A stretch of DNA of 64,000 nt from Enchytraeus crypticus (taxonomy: Eukaryota; Annelida; Clitellata; Enchytraeida; Enchytraeidae), in the NCBI GenBank assembly GCA_905160935.1, contig CAJHZI010000711.1, forward strand, positions 315,001-379,000, given 5' to 3'. This document shows positions 27,901 through 35,600 of the stretch, piece by piece (the first letter of the stretch is position 1; every line of letters starts with the position of its first letter). Below the pieces are notes generated by a model. That model did not search any database. It saw only the letters and a list, made by a program, of their open reading frames with translations, and was not told the DNA's origin. The position numbers were made by a program, and so were the translations under genes.

Positions 27901-30001
27901 GTTCTGTGACTTCTACAACGCCTCTCAGCGCAGTTACTGCAAGCGACTCAAGATTCTTTGTCCTGAACATGTCAAAGATCCAAAGGTCCGACCAACGCAC
28001 TTACGACTCATTTATAATTTACTGTGTCTTCAATAAATAAAAATAATAGTTATAGGCTACATAAAGCATACACTTTGTGAAAGGATTAACTTGTTGATCT
28101 AAGGAGTGCTCTTATGGTGCGAGAAAGCAGACTTTTCGTATGACTAGGTACCTTGAGCCTGTGAGAGAGAGAGAGTGACTTCAAATGATTTCTATTTACA
28201 ACAATTGTTCGCCTGTGCTATGCATGAGATCATTTAAAATTTATTGCATTTGTATCTTTAAACAATTTCTAATATTTTAGTCGTTAACCTGTGCGATATA
28301 AAAGCTAAGGTTAACGTCAGTTTCCTCACTCGGAAGCGATGTCAGTGACGGGCGAGCCCAGGATTTGAACCCCGCACCATCTGATCCGCGGTCAAGTATC
28401 TTACCCACTTCGCCACTGGCTCCAGCCATGTGGCGAATGATTGCTAGGTATCAGTTAACTGATTGATTGACAGATATCCGTGATTGATTGATCAGGTATC
28501 AGCTGACTGATTGATTGATGGATATCAATGATTGATTGACAGCTATCATTGATTGATTGACAACTATCAGTGATTGATTGATTAGGTATCGGTTGACTGA
28601 TTGACAGCTATCATTAATTGACAGATATCATTGATTGATTGATTAGGTATCAGCTGACTGATTGATTGATATATATCACTGATTGGTTGCTAGGTGTCAC
28701 TTGACTGATTGATTGATTGACAGCTATCGGTGATTGATTGACAGGTATCAGCTGACGAGGTGTGCGGGTGTCCACTGGTACAGAACGTGTTTGAGGAGCA
28801 GGGAGACGTGTGCAGGATGTCTAAGCTGATTGATTGATTGATTGATTGATTAGGTATCGGCTGACGAGGTGTGCGGGTGTCCGCTGGTACAGAACGTTTT
28901 TGAGGAACAGGGAGACGTGTGCAGGATGTCTAAGCGCAAGTGTGTGAGGCATCATTGCTGGGAGAAACTGCGCAGAGCCCAGCTCGACATGGAGAGAGTT
29001 AGACAGGTAAAAAACAGCGAGTGTTAACGTCTCTTTCCTCACTCGAAAGCGATGTCAGTGACGGGCTAGCCTAGGGTTTGAATTCGGTAAGATACTTGAA
29101 CGCGGATCAGTATGTGTGGACATACTGATCCGCGTTCGAGTATCTTATTGACTTCGCCACTGGCTCCAGCAACAACCATACAATACATACGACACAATAC
29201 AATATAATACAATACGACTACTGCAACAACAACAATACACAATTAGAGCGCTGTTCTTGTCCGTGACAACATCGAGCACTTATATCTTGCACGATTAGAC
29301 TAGGCATCGCAGTACGATTGAGTAGAGCACAGTGCTATATGCAGTGTGCAGATAGAATACAAATCATTATAGTACAATAGAGTACTATAACAGTACCATA
29401 TGCAGTATGAAGATAAAGTGTACATCATGGTGGTTTTCAGTTGTTGCTTAGAAATAGGTACTCATGCACTTTTAAACAAGTAATACTGTGATATAGGTGT
29501 ATAGGCTTATTGGATTAAGATTGCACTTGGTACTTTGCGCAAGGCACATTTAAAATATATATAATTAGATATCAAAAGACAATATTGTCCTACGAGTTAT
29601 TTTATTGAATTGTGATGCTTTGTTTCTAATTGTATGGTATTGTGTTGTATTAAATTACATTGTATTATTTTAAATGCTGTGTTGTATTGTACTGTATTGT
29701 ATTGTATTGTGTTTTGCTATTGTATTATATTGCATTGCATTGTACTGTATGGTATTGTATTGTATTGTATTGTATTGTGTTACAGTGGATGCTGCTGGAT
29801 GAGTTGTTTGAGCAGGAGAGACAGGTACGCACACAGATAGGCAGCAGGGCGGGCGTGCTGTCACTCATGCTACATCAGACCATCGACCACTCCGCTTCCT
29901 CCCAGATATCTCCCTCCCAGCTAATTCAGCAGCAACAACAACAACAACAGTGCAGTAGCAGCAACAACAGCGCAGTAGCAACAACAACAATAGTGCAATA
30001 A
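15951..30001 (+). CDS. CXXC1: CXXC finger protein 1 (CFP1), SET1/COMPASS subunit
   Basis: Targets SET1 H3K4 methyltransferase to unmethylated CpG DNA in the nucleus (family knowledge). Exons: 15951-16057, 16675-16775, 17489-17814, 19051-19176, 20031-20099, 21209-21300, 21638-21866, 22825-22907, 23991-24214, 25472-25679, 26586-26696, 27842-27985, 28854-29006 and 29786-30001; about 729 aa (human 656). A PHD finger spans residues 22-70 (IYCICRSTDISRFMIGCEAC). Next comes a Lys/His/Asp tract in exon 3. The CXXC domain is in exons 4-5 (CGLCKACSRVEDCGQCEFC, KKFGGK, CKYRQC). The C-terminal block has CFGPGC, KYCSDDCG, EILPQRIQQWQ, a coiled coil, SQTSFGSMYKTRIEG, CPEHVKDPK, CGCPLVQNVF, HHCWEKLRRA and LDELFEQERQVRT. 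Exons 7 and 8 do not meet in phase (off by one), so an exon or border there is wrong. Exon 9 has a NAGNAG acceptor. Confidence 0.93.
16313..16552 (-). mobile_element. SINE family B, CXXC1 intron 1
   Basis: Full-length minus copy (cacattatagtgaaatta to attgagacattca), with B box gggattcgaacccacgagg on the plus strand. A (taa)n run precedes it. Confidence 0.87.
16783..16885 (-). mobile_element. LINE A 3' end fragment
   Basis: On the minus strand it carries the same end as the LINE at 30135-31230: atgatgtgtgcagtgggg, then gaggaaaaggacgttaaacc and a (tta)n tail. It starts eight bases after the CXXC1 exon 2 donor. Confidence 0.75.
17640..17806 (+). repeat. In-frame KHDK/RDKSD coding repeat, CXXC1 exon 3
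   Basis: Units of cgtgataagagtgataaaca encode a run of alternating K, H, D, R and S. It adds a highly charged linker between the PHD and CXXC domains. Human CFP1 has an analogous basic/acidic linker, without this repeat. Confidence 0.9.
18060..19050 (+). repeat. Array leading into the CXXC1 exon 4 acceptor
   Basis: About 60-bp units alternate aacaatgcctgtgtttgtag with a ggctgtatttattgtgtgt part, at 18060-18740 and again at 18925-19050. The acceptor aacgcttgtgtttgttgcag at 19050 is a variant of the unit. A LINE G stub (18388-18452) interrupts it. Confidence 0.85.
18388..18452 (+). mobile_element. LINE G stub inside the minisatellite
   Basis: ttcgtatcccgaccctgttt, aaactgggattcaaggg and gatgatgatgatg, inserted into the intron 3 array. 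Confidence 0.7.
19226..19310 (+). repeat. Family H interspersed repeat
   Basis: agtagtctcaaagaccgat, then tgacactgctatataa and a (taa)n-like end. It matches 41648-41735. With two copies in 64 kb it is probably a retroposon 3' end. Confidence 0.6.
19480..19740 (+). mobile_element. LINE 3' fragment related to family C
   Basis: Plus-strand reading RNRKKSWVGHMIRR, then frameshifted IEGRMQGKRVGGRPR and AEDRIGW, is a typical end of a non-LTR reverse transcriptase. It is distinct from the other family C stubs and older, with its frame broken. Confidence 0.7.
19760..19918 (+). repeat. Family E interspersed repeat
   Basis: Shares gataaacttgttgatc, gagctcttactgaatatg, gaaagcagac and the end tgcagaacacaagagagaca with copies at 28045-28165 and 55497-55655. 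It follows a LINE fragment and may be its 3' UTR. Confidence 0.6.
20190..21208 (+). repeat. About 33-copy satellite of the CXXC1 exon 6 acceptor
   Basis: Unit of 30-31 bp: gtgtaatgatattacttgttg then tagcgggg. The last unit is the working acceptor (cttgttgtag at 21208) followed by exon bases cggggtgtgatgaagg. Every unit therefore carries a TAG acceptor and the first exon bases. Subtypes differ by ggg/gggg and gatatt/gctatt. Confidence 0.96.
21990..22075 (-). mobile_element. tRNA-like SINE fragment (family C SINE)
   Basis: On the minus strand: agctgatgcaagcgggtagc (A-box-like), then ggctgaaatcccagcc (B-box-like). Similar heads occur at 34045-34135 and perhaps 52625-52715. Confidence 0.5.
22137..22215 (+). 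mobile_element. LINE G stub
   Basis: gtaggacagagaggaagaca to gggaagatgatgatga; diverged. Confidence 0.65.
22275..22420 (-). mobile_element. SINE family A, minus strand, CXXC1 intron 7
   Basis: cctcactcgaaagcgatgtc, cccaggatttgaaccctg and gacatcgccactggct; full length. Confidence 0.85.
22644..22695. repeat. Snap-back palindrome, 25-bp arms
   Basis: Perfect inverted repeat: arms 22644-22668 and 22671-22695 with the loop ct. It is AT-rich, in CXXC1 intron 7. Confidence 0.95.
22985..23105 (+). mobile_element. LINE G stub, best coding copy
   Basis: One frame reads DREEWRRSVCIPTLVKLGL before the stop. That is the pattern of a non-LTR reverse transcriptase C terminus. A gatgat tail follows. Confidence 0.7.
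23605..23740 (-). mobile_element. SINE family A, minus strand, CXXC1 intron 8
   Basis: cctcactcaaaagcgatgtc, an internal duplication of caggaccaggatttgaac, and cgccactggctccagcc. Confidence 0.83.
23862..23950 (+). mobile_element. LINE G stub next to CXXC1 exon 9
   Basis: gtaggacagagaggatttga to a (gatgat)n tail that ends about 40 bp before the exon 9 acceptor. Confidence 0.68.
24172..24520 (+). repeat. Eight-copy array of the CXXC1 exon 9 donor
   Basis: The exon end cttaaccttgctaccaa plus gtaagag recurs at exactly 43-bp steps. GT positions are 24215 (used), 24258, 24301, 24344, 24387, 24430, 24473 and 24516. Every copy retains GTAAGAG, so all eight are strong candidate donors. Confidence 0.96.
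24533..24578 (-). mobile_element. LINE C end fragment
   Basis: tctctcttagagcactgcc and tactggcaggtccatgg, the reverse of the family C terminus. Confidence 0.6.
24680..25050 (-). repeat. 36-bp array with an internal palindrome
   Basis: About nine copies of a 36-bp unit whose core gatgaattcatc is self-complementary. The minus strand is open and would encode MNSSNSSEFTIQ repeatedly. I regard that as repeat shadow, not a gene. It lies in CXXC1 intron 9. Confidence 0.9.
25136..25513 (+). repeat. Four-copy array of the CXXC1 exon 10 5' end
   Basis: Acceptor plus 42 exon bases (reading RIFEILPQRIQQW) start at 25183, 25270, 25385 and 25472 (used). A headless fragment lies at 25136-25164 and another at 25320. 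Linkers are tattgtattgtag-like. Copies 1 and 2 end in TGG TAG, and copy 3 has E to K. Confidence 0.94.
25700..25765 (-). mobile_element. LINE/SINE tail fragment with (GATT)n
   Basis: On the minus strand: gacgaggaaccggacgttaa followed by (gatt)n. This is the LINE A type of 3' end. A similar piece lies at 32785-32850. It suggests that some gatt runs in this locus began as retroposon tails. Confidence 0.5.
26256..26287 (+). mobile_element. Short LINE A / SINE A tail fragment
   Basis: gaggaaactgacgttaaacc followed by ttatgattat, only the shared 3' end. Confidence 0.4.
26336..26585 (+). repeat. Partial copy of CXXC1 exon 11 plus a 41-bp array
   Basis: 26348-26390 repeats the acceptor and the first 45 or so bases of exon 11 (reading NADTEDDASEL and MFCV). 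About five units of ctagatatcatcatggat and aatctcttatatg follow, and then the real acceptor gttgtacgtag at 26585. Confidence 0.92.
26975..27190 (+). repeat. Family D interspersed repeat, long copy
   Basis: From cttttgtactatattaaaac through gcctaaaccacc, ctcgccggcttg and gtgctcgatgttgtcattga to actctaattgttgtta. The start region is the empty-site version of the sequence that carries a Tc1/mariner element at 39980-41400. It lies in CXXC1 intron 11. Confidence 0.8.
27200..27375 (+). mobile_element. LINE G stub, longer copy
   Basis: Begins ttggtgagcgcctagtctcc, continues gaatggaatggtatgggcat and gggacagagatgattggaga, and ends gatgatgatg. It extends the family 5' of the usual stubs. Confidence 0.65.
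27376..27840 (+). repeat. TATTG/TACTG array forming the CXXC1 exon 12 intron end
   Basis: Roughly 460 bp of 5- and 10-bp units (tattg, tactg, taatg) run to the acceptor attacag at 27841. It replaces an ordinary polypyrimidine tract. Confidence 0.9.
28045..28165 (+). repeat. Family E interspersed repeat
   Basis: ggctacataaagcat, ttgtgaaaggattaacttg, aaggagtgctcttatgg and gagagagagag. It is a second copy of the 19760 and 55497 repeat. Confidence 0.6.
28300..28435 (-). mobile_element. SINE family A, minus strand, CXXC1 intron 12
   Basis: Close to family consensus: agctaaggttaacgtcag to cgccactggctccagcca. Confidence 0.87.
28440..28853 (+). repeat. gattgatt-rich array with an 81-bp copy of CXXC1 exon 13
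   Basis: Repeats of gattgattgacaggtatcag run into a copy of the first 81 bases of exon 13 (28745-28825; reading VSADEVCGCPLVQNVF onward). A (gatt)n run and the used acceptor at 28853 follow. All four differences between copy and exon are synonymous. Confidence 0.94.
29015..29168 (-). mobile_element. SINE family A carrying a snap-back palindrome
   Basis: SINE A on the minus strand in which the middle is folded back. Arms 29088-29115 and 29120-29147 (28 bp, one mismatch) enclose the loop gtgg. The B box is lost. Confidence 0.85.
29222..29282 (-). repeat. Family D fragment
   Basis: aacaacaatacacaattag, then gtccgtgacaacatcgagca, minus orientation. Confidence 0.6.
29630..29785 (+). repeat. TATTG array at the CXXC1 exon 14 intron end
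   Basis: tattgtattgtattgtgttac then ag. Again a T/G pentamer array supplies the acceptor tract. Confidence 0.85.
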
Positions 30002-30007
30002 CAACGG

Positions 30008-30115
30008 GATTCCTCACTCGAAAGTGATGTCAGTGACGGGCGAGCCCAGGATTTGTACCCCACTCATACTGATCCGCGGTCGAGTATCTTACCGACATTG
30101 CCACTGGCTCCAACC
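30008..30115 (-). mobile_element. SINE family A just after the CXXC1 stop
   Basis: cctcactcgaaagtgatgtc to cgccactggctcc-like end (ttgccactggctccaacc). It starts seven bases after the TAA and so lies in the 3' UTR. Its tail is cut short. Confidence 0.82.
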
Positions 30116-30134
30116 AATTAGAGTCACAGTAATT

Positions 30135-31230
30135 AATAATAATATTAATAAAGGTTTAACGTCCGTTTCCTCATCCAGGAATGATGTCAGGGACGTCCCC
30201 AACAGCACACATCACTATAGAATTAGCAAGGATAGTGGCTGAATTTCTAGTAAGGGATGGACGTATTTGCCTAATCTGACGAATCTGAAAGAAAGAAGCG
30301 CGACAAACAGAAGAGATATGGGATTTAAAGTCAAGGTTTTCATCAAATATGACTCCAAGGCTTTTGGCGGATCGAGAAGGTGAAAGAGCAAGATTTTGAA
30401 AATTTACAGAATTATTAGTAATTTTATTTCTCTGCAAAAGAGTGCCAATTAAAAGGTATTCAGTTTTGTAGGGATTAACAGCAAGACGGTTAGCACAAAA
30501 CCAGGAATAAACCTTGTCTAAAATGGATGAGAGATGGACCAGTTTCTGATCGGAATCATGATTAGAAAAGAAAATATACAGGTGAGTGTGGTCTGCATAG
30601 AAATGAAAATTTATGGAAGACTGAACAAGCAAGTAGCTAAGAGGAGTGATATATAAAGAGAAGAGCAATGGATCTAACACTGAACCTTGAGGAACACCGC
30701 GTAGGAGGGGTAGTTCAGAAAAGCGATTTTGACCAATAACAACTGATTGTGTGCGACATGAGAGATATGATGTAAGAAGGGAAAAAGCAGAATCAGAAAT
30801 GCCAAAACAAGATTTAAGCCTATTTATTAGAATGCCATGGTCAATTGTATCGAAGGCAGCAGAGCGATCTAGAAGAACCAAGGCAGAAGCCTGTTTGCTA
30901 CTCATGGCCAAGCTAAGATCATTATGTATACGAAGAAGAGCGGTTTCAGTAGAATGGAGTTTTCTATAGGCAGATTGATAATGAGAGAGAGAAGGGAAAG
31001 AATCAAGATGAGTGCATAAACGGGTATAAATTACCTTTTCAAGAAGTTTAGAGATGAAGTTAAGATTGGAAATAGGACGGTAACTGGAAAGATCATCTTT
31101 TGGTAGAGAAGGCTTTTTAGCAAAGGAGATACAACTGCTTGTTTGAAGGAGGTCGGGAAGATACCTTCTGAGAGTGAGAGGTTGATTAAGTATGTAATTG
31201 GACAAAGTCTTTTTTAAGTAGCATCAGTTA
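30135..31230 (-). mobile_element. CR1/L2-like LINE, 5'-truncated, reverse transcriptase fragment
   Basis: An open frame of 344 codons (31205-30171) holds reverse transcriptase motifs: SYRPISNLNFISKLLEK, motif A FDTIDH, motif B GVPQGS, and motif C as YADH where YADD is expected. This copy is therefore probably inactive. After LANSIV the usual thumb and C terminus are missing, and the frame runs straight into MCAVGDVPDI and the 3' UTR, so there is also an internal deletion. It ends gaggaaacggacgttaaacc with a (tta)n tail. It lies between CXXC1 and CEP41. Confidence 0.88.
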
Positions 31231-32693
31231 GTCCACATAAGTCATGCTGAACTGCTGCTGACATGTTTGCTAGCAGTAATATGATATAGTAATAATAATT
31301 TAAATAGTGTACAATGTCTGGTGTCCCAATAGAATAAAGAGTTATTACTATTCTTGCGTAGTTATTCTATAACTTTGTGTGCCACAGTGAAAGTGGTGTT
31401 TCTGTGACTGAGAAACTTTGTAAATGCTTGATTTTGGTGTATTAACTGATGATATCACAGTCTAAACTGATCATGAATAGAGCCAATAAAAATTCAGGCT
31501 TGTAATTATAGTTGTACAGAGTTTTATTTTATAGTACATATTTATTATTAAGGTGTAGTAGAAATTTTACGAAATTTCTTCTAATATTAACAACAGTAGT
31601 GGGGTTTGAACTGTCACTTCTATTAAATCAATCAACAGTTAATACAAGAAGACTCAAGGGAAGTGTTTAATTCTTTGAAGGATCTTCTTTTTCATGCTTA
31701 GAGCAGCTCTGCCTTGCAGTAAGACCTGTAGGAAAAATAAATTACTGTTACTGAAGTTCCGTGGTTGTGATTTTCTCCGGAAAAGTAAGAGTAAAATCCT
31801 ATGCCTTTATTTAAACTTATGTACATACAAAACTAGCTGCAGTTGTGCTACTCAATTTTTTGGCTCAAAACTGCACTTATTGATACACTAAAAAGTAATA
31901 GAAATGCTGATACTAAAGATATGGAGTAAGTAATTCTTTATTCTATAGCAGATCCCTTGCAGTTACCTAAACATTGACCCCTAGTGAATTCATTAGCGAG
32001 CGTGCTAGGAGATTGCAACATGATGTATTCCTCGGACCAGCAATAAATTCAGAGATACAGATTGGAAGAGTCTGGCGCTTTGAATGTCAACATCCGGTGC
32101 TTAATCGGAAATGCTTGCCCACTTGATCTGGTCTAGTTGTGGTTGTGTACATTGACAACGAGAATTTTTAGGCAATTAGGTAAATAAATCAAATAATAAA
32201 TAATTTTACATTGTGATGCTAAGTTAAATTACACATTAAACGTAAAACTTTTTGCGATACACTACCAGTTATTTGTTAAGTTACTTGGTTTAAATTAAAG
32301 ATATGTTTTTTCAAGGAAGACACTTCTTTTCTATGGTTGTTAATATTAGTATTGTAATTGCTATTTTTATATACTATCGTAAACATAATAATTGCTAATT
32401 TAATATGGTTTAGATTCATTTTAAAAAATTGGGTCATTCTAAAATACTGATATTTCTAATCAAAATAACCCTTTAAAGTTATTCTCGCAGTAGCTATAGT
32501 TTGTAGTATAACGACAAATAACGGCATCATGCTGCTAGTATCACCACTTCTGTAATATTTTAATTGGATATAAAGTGTAAATGTGCATATTTAACGTTTT
32601 AAAATACACGTTGTTTAAGCAGCAGCTAGATGATCATATTCGCTGTGATATTATAATCTATTTGGCTGGTACGTACAAGAGGCCAGAATTTTA
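31231..32693. other. CXXC1-CEP41 spacer
   Basis: AT-rich, with no gene or clear repeat. CEP41 transcription should start in its last few hundred bases. I saw no convincing TATA box or initiator. Confidence 0.45.
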
Positions 32694-35600
32694 ATGGATG
32701 CATCAGCGGCAGTCGTAGCGAAGCATATCGCTCGTCATAAAGTTAGAAAACCTGTCAATGTGAGTATAATTGAGTATTTTTCTTTTCAATCAATCAATAC
32801 GAATTTATCGTCTGGTTCCTTACTATTTGGCAATGACATGGACGTCTTTTTCTACGTCTACGTCTTTTTCCACTTTTTTTTACGTCGTTTTCTTATAAAT
32901 AGCCTCCTTTTGCCAATTGTAATAGACAATATTTTATAAACTTTATAGATTATGTGTGATTAAATTTAAATCTAATTGTATGATAATTTGAAATATTTGA
33001 GCATCTTGACAACCTACACGCAAGTAAAGGAAACAGATTTATTACATGTTGTTGTAGAATGGATTTGTCAGCGATGTCGAATGCTTGAATTTTGTCAATT
33101 CATCATTTTATTTAATAAAAATAGTTTCTTTATTTTCTTTTTGTAACAGCCATTGGATAAGAAAATTCCTGAAAATCCTAAGTACAAGAATGTTAAGCCA
33201 ACTATTGACACAGGTCAGTCGTTGTATCTGTATATATTATATTATAAATAATAGCTTAGGTCGAGATTAGGTATATTAGATGATTTAAAGACCCAATCAT
33301 ATATGGATATAAAGAGGAAAGCGGAAGACAGGAGAAGAGTGGAGGCGTTATATACTATGGACCTGCCAGTAGGTAGTGCACTATGAGAGAGAGAAATAGT
33401 AGCTATATATGCCTCGTGGATCTTTTAAATGTTCTTTCACAGCCTTTCTCGTTCTATTCTCTAGCAGCATGACCAGCTATCATGATCATTTGTTAACAGT
33501 ATTATGTGCAGGACTGTTGATATAGTAAACTTAAGATGCTACCTAAATATTTAAAAACAATATTATACATCTGATTGAACTATCAGTGAAGATATTGTAC
33601 ATTCCATGCTTTAGTCTCTGAAAGGCATGAAGTCTACTGTATATTAAACTTAAGATCAGTTTATTTTTATTTTTTATTTATTTATTTAGTTTATTTTGCA
33701 TATTAAACTTAAGATCAGTTTATTTTAATTTTATTAATTATTTATTTATTTAGTTTATTTTAATTTTATTTGTTTAGAAAAATTCGTATCCCGACCCGGG
33801 TTAAACTGGGATTTAAGAGAACATGATGCTGATGATGATGTCTAGAAAAAAATCCTCAGCAACAGCTGCACATTATTAAGCACTCTTAAAATTGCCAGAA
33901 ATAAATCTCTGCAAAAGACTTCTTTTGCAGAGATTTGTTTCTGGCAATTTTAAGAGTGCAATTTTAATTCGCAGATGTTTTGCATTGAACTCAATGCAAA
34001 AAAATCTGCAGTCAATCTATAGTTAAGATATGTACCAGTAGATGTAGCTGATTGGTTGACTGAGTTGATAGCCTGCCTAACTGAGAAGTAGGAGGCCATC
34101 AGTTTGAATCCCAGCCACAATGGTACACGACAGATGTTGAACGCAGTCTCATAGCTTTATTCTACAAGAAAGATTTTATTTTGATGCAGGTGCTAGCATG
34201 ACAAAGTACTTGAATAAGATAGAGGAAATCAAGACAAGTAAGTTTTCTGCCTTCATTTTTGCAAGAAACTGATGCTAAATTTGTGCATTTTATTGATCTT
34301 AAGTACTTTACGATCATATTTTCTAATTCATCCCTTGAAATGAAATTTCAGAAATGTTTAAGAATTTCTTTTCATTTTTGGCTATGCTGCTCATATCACT
34401 ATTTAAGCCTTAAATTATAACTCTCTTAATTAGTTATTGTGACTGAAATTGTTGTACTCATATTGAGCTTTTTTGTAGGTTTAGACTTGAATCCTGAGTC
34501 CTTTTATTAACATTCAAGTCAATTTGTTATTTAATTTGCAGCACCACATTACATATTCTTGCAGATTATAAGTTTCGTAAGGATGAGATATTCAAGAGAA
34601 TGAAGATATCCACATTTGTACAACTGGTAGGAATCTCGTTCCAATAATTTTAAGTTTTGTTTTTAATTTTACAGTTTACTTTTTGTAGAGTTCAGCTTGT
34701 GCTTTACTGCTTCTTTCTCTTTCTTGTTTGGTGTCTAAATAATTGCAGGTCTAAGGAATATATTTCTACATTCCACGTCCAATCAAATGCTCACTGTCAA
34801 ACTATAATTAAATTCCATAAAAATAATAAATATGCAAAGTCTTTTTCAGCCCTTTGAGTTAGTAAATTTCGCTGAGATTAACATTGCTCTTGAGAGGTAA
34901 ATTACCGTTACTTTCCTCATCCTGGGCATTAGCCTGCCCTGTTTAAATGTACAGTTATTAGCTGGTGAATTCTCTAGATTCATGTAAGTTTGACGGCTGC
35001 GAGAGAGCTGTTGGTTGACTAACTCATTCACTTCATTTCAATATGTATATATGCAAATGATTCATTTATAAAAGTAAATGAAATGACTTTATATTTAATT
35101 AATTTACTTAATATTATTATATTATCACTTGAATGTTATATTTAATTATGCTAAATAAATAGTAACTGGAATGGAAAGGCCTTTGTTGATGTGATGTGTT
35201 CATCTTAAACAAGCTTCAGATGCTGCTTGATCTTGAAGTAAATATAATTATTGCATTTGTGACAGAGTAAACCATTTATTAATATATTTCAATCTATGTG
35301 TATCTGTTTAATCTGCATAATGCTATTTAAATCTCTAGCTTTTAATATTCATTTAAACTTAACAGGTTTGGTATATAGAGTAGTTAAACTCATTAATTGA
35401 CATTGCCACTGATTGATTGATTGATTTCTTGATTCATTGATTGATTGATGGATTGATTGGTTGATTGATTGACTGACTGATTGGTTGATTGATTGATCGA
35501 TTGATGAGCAGGTGGTACAGGTACATCGCCTCACTCAGCCTGATCCCACTGATCTCTATGTCGACTCCATGGGTCGGTAGTTTGTTGTGAATCAATCAAT

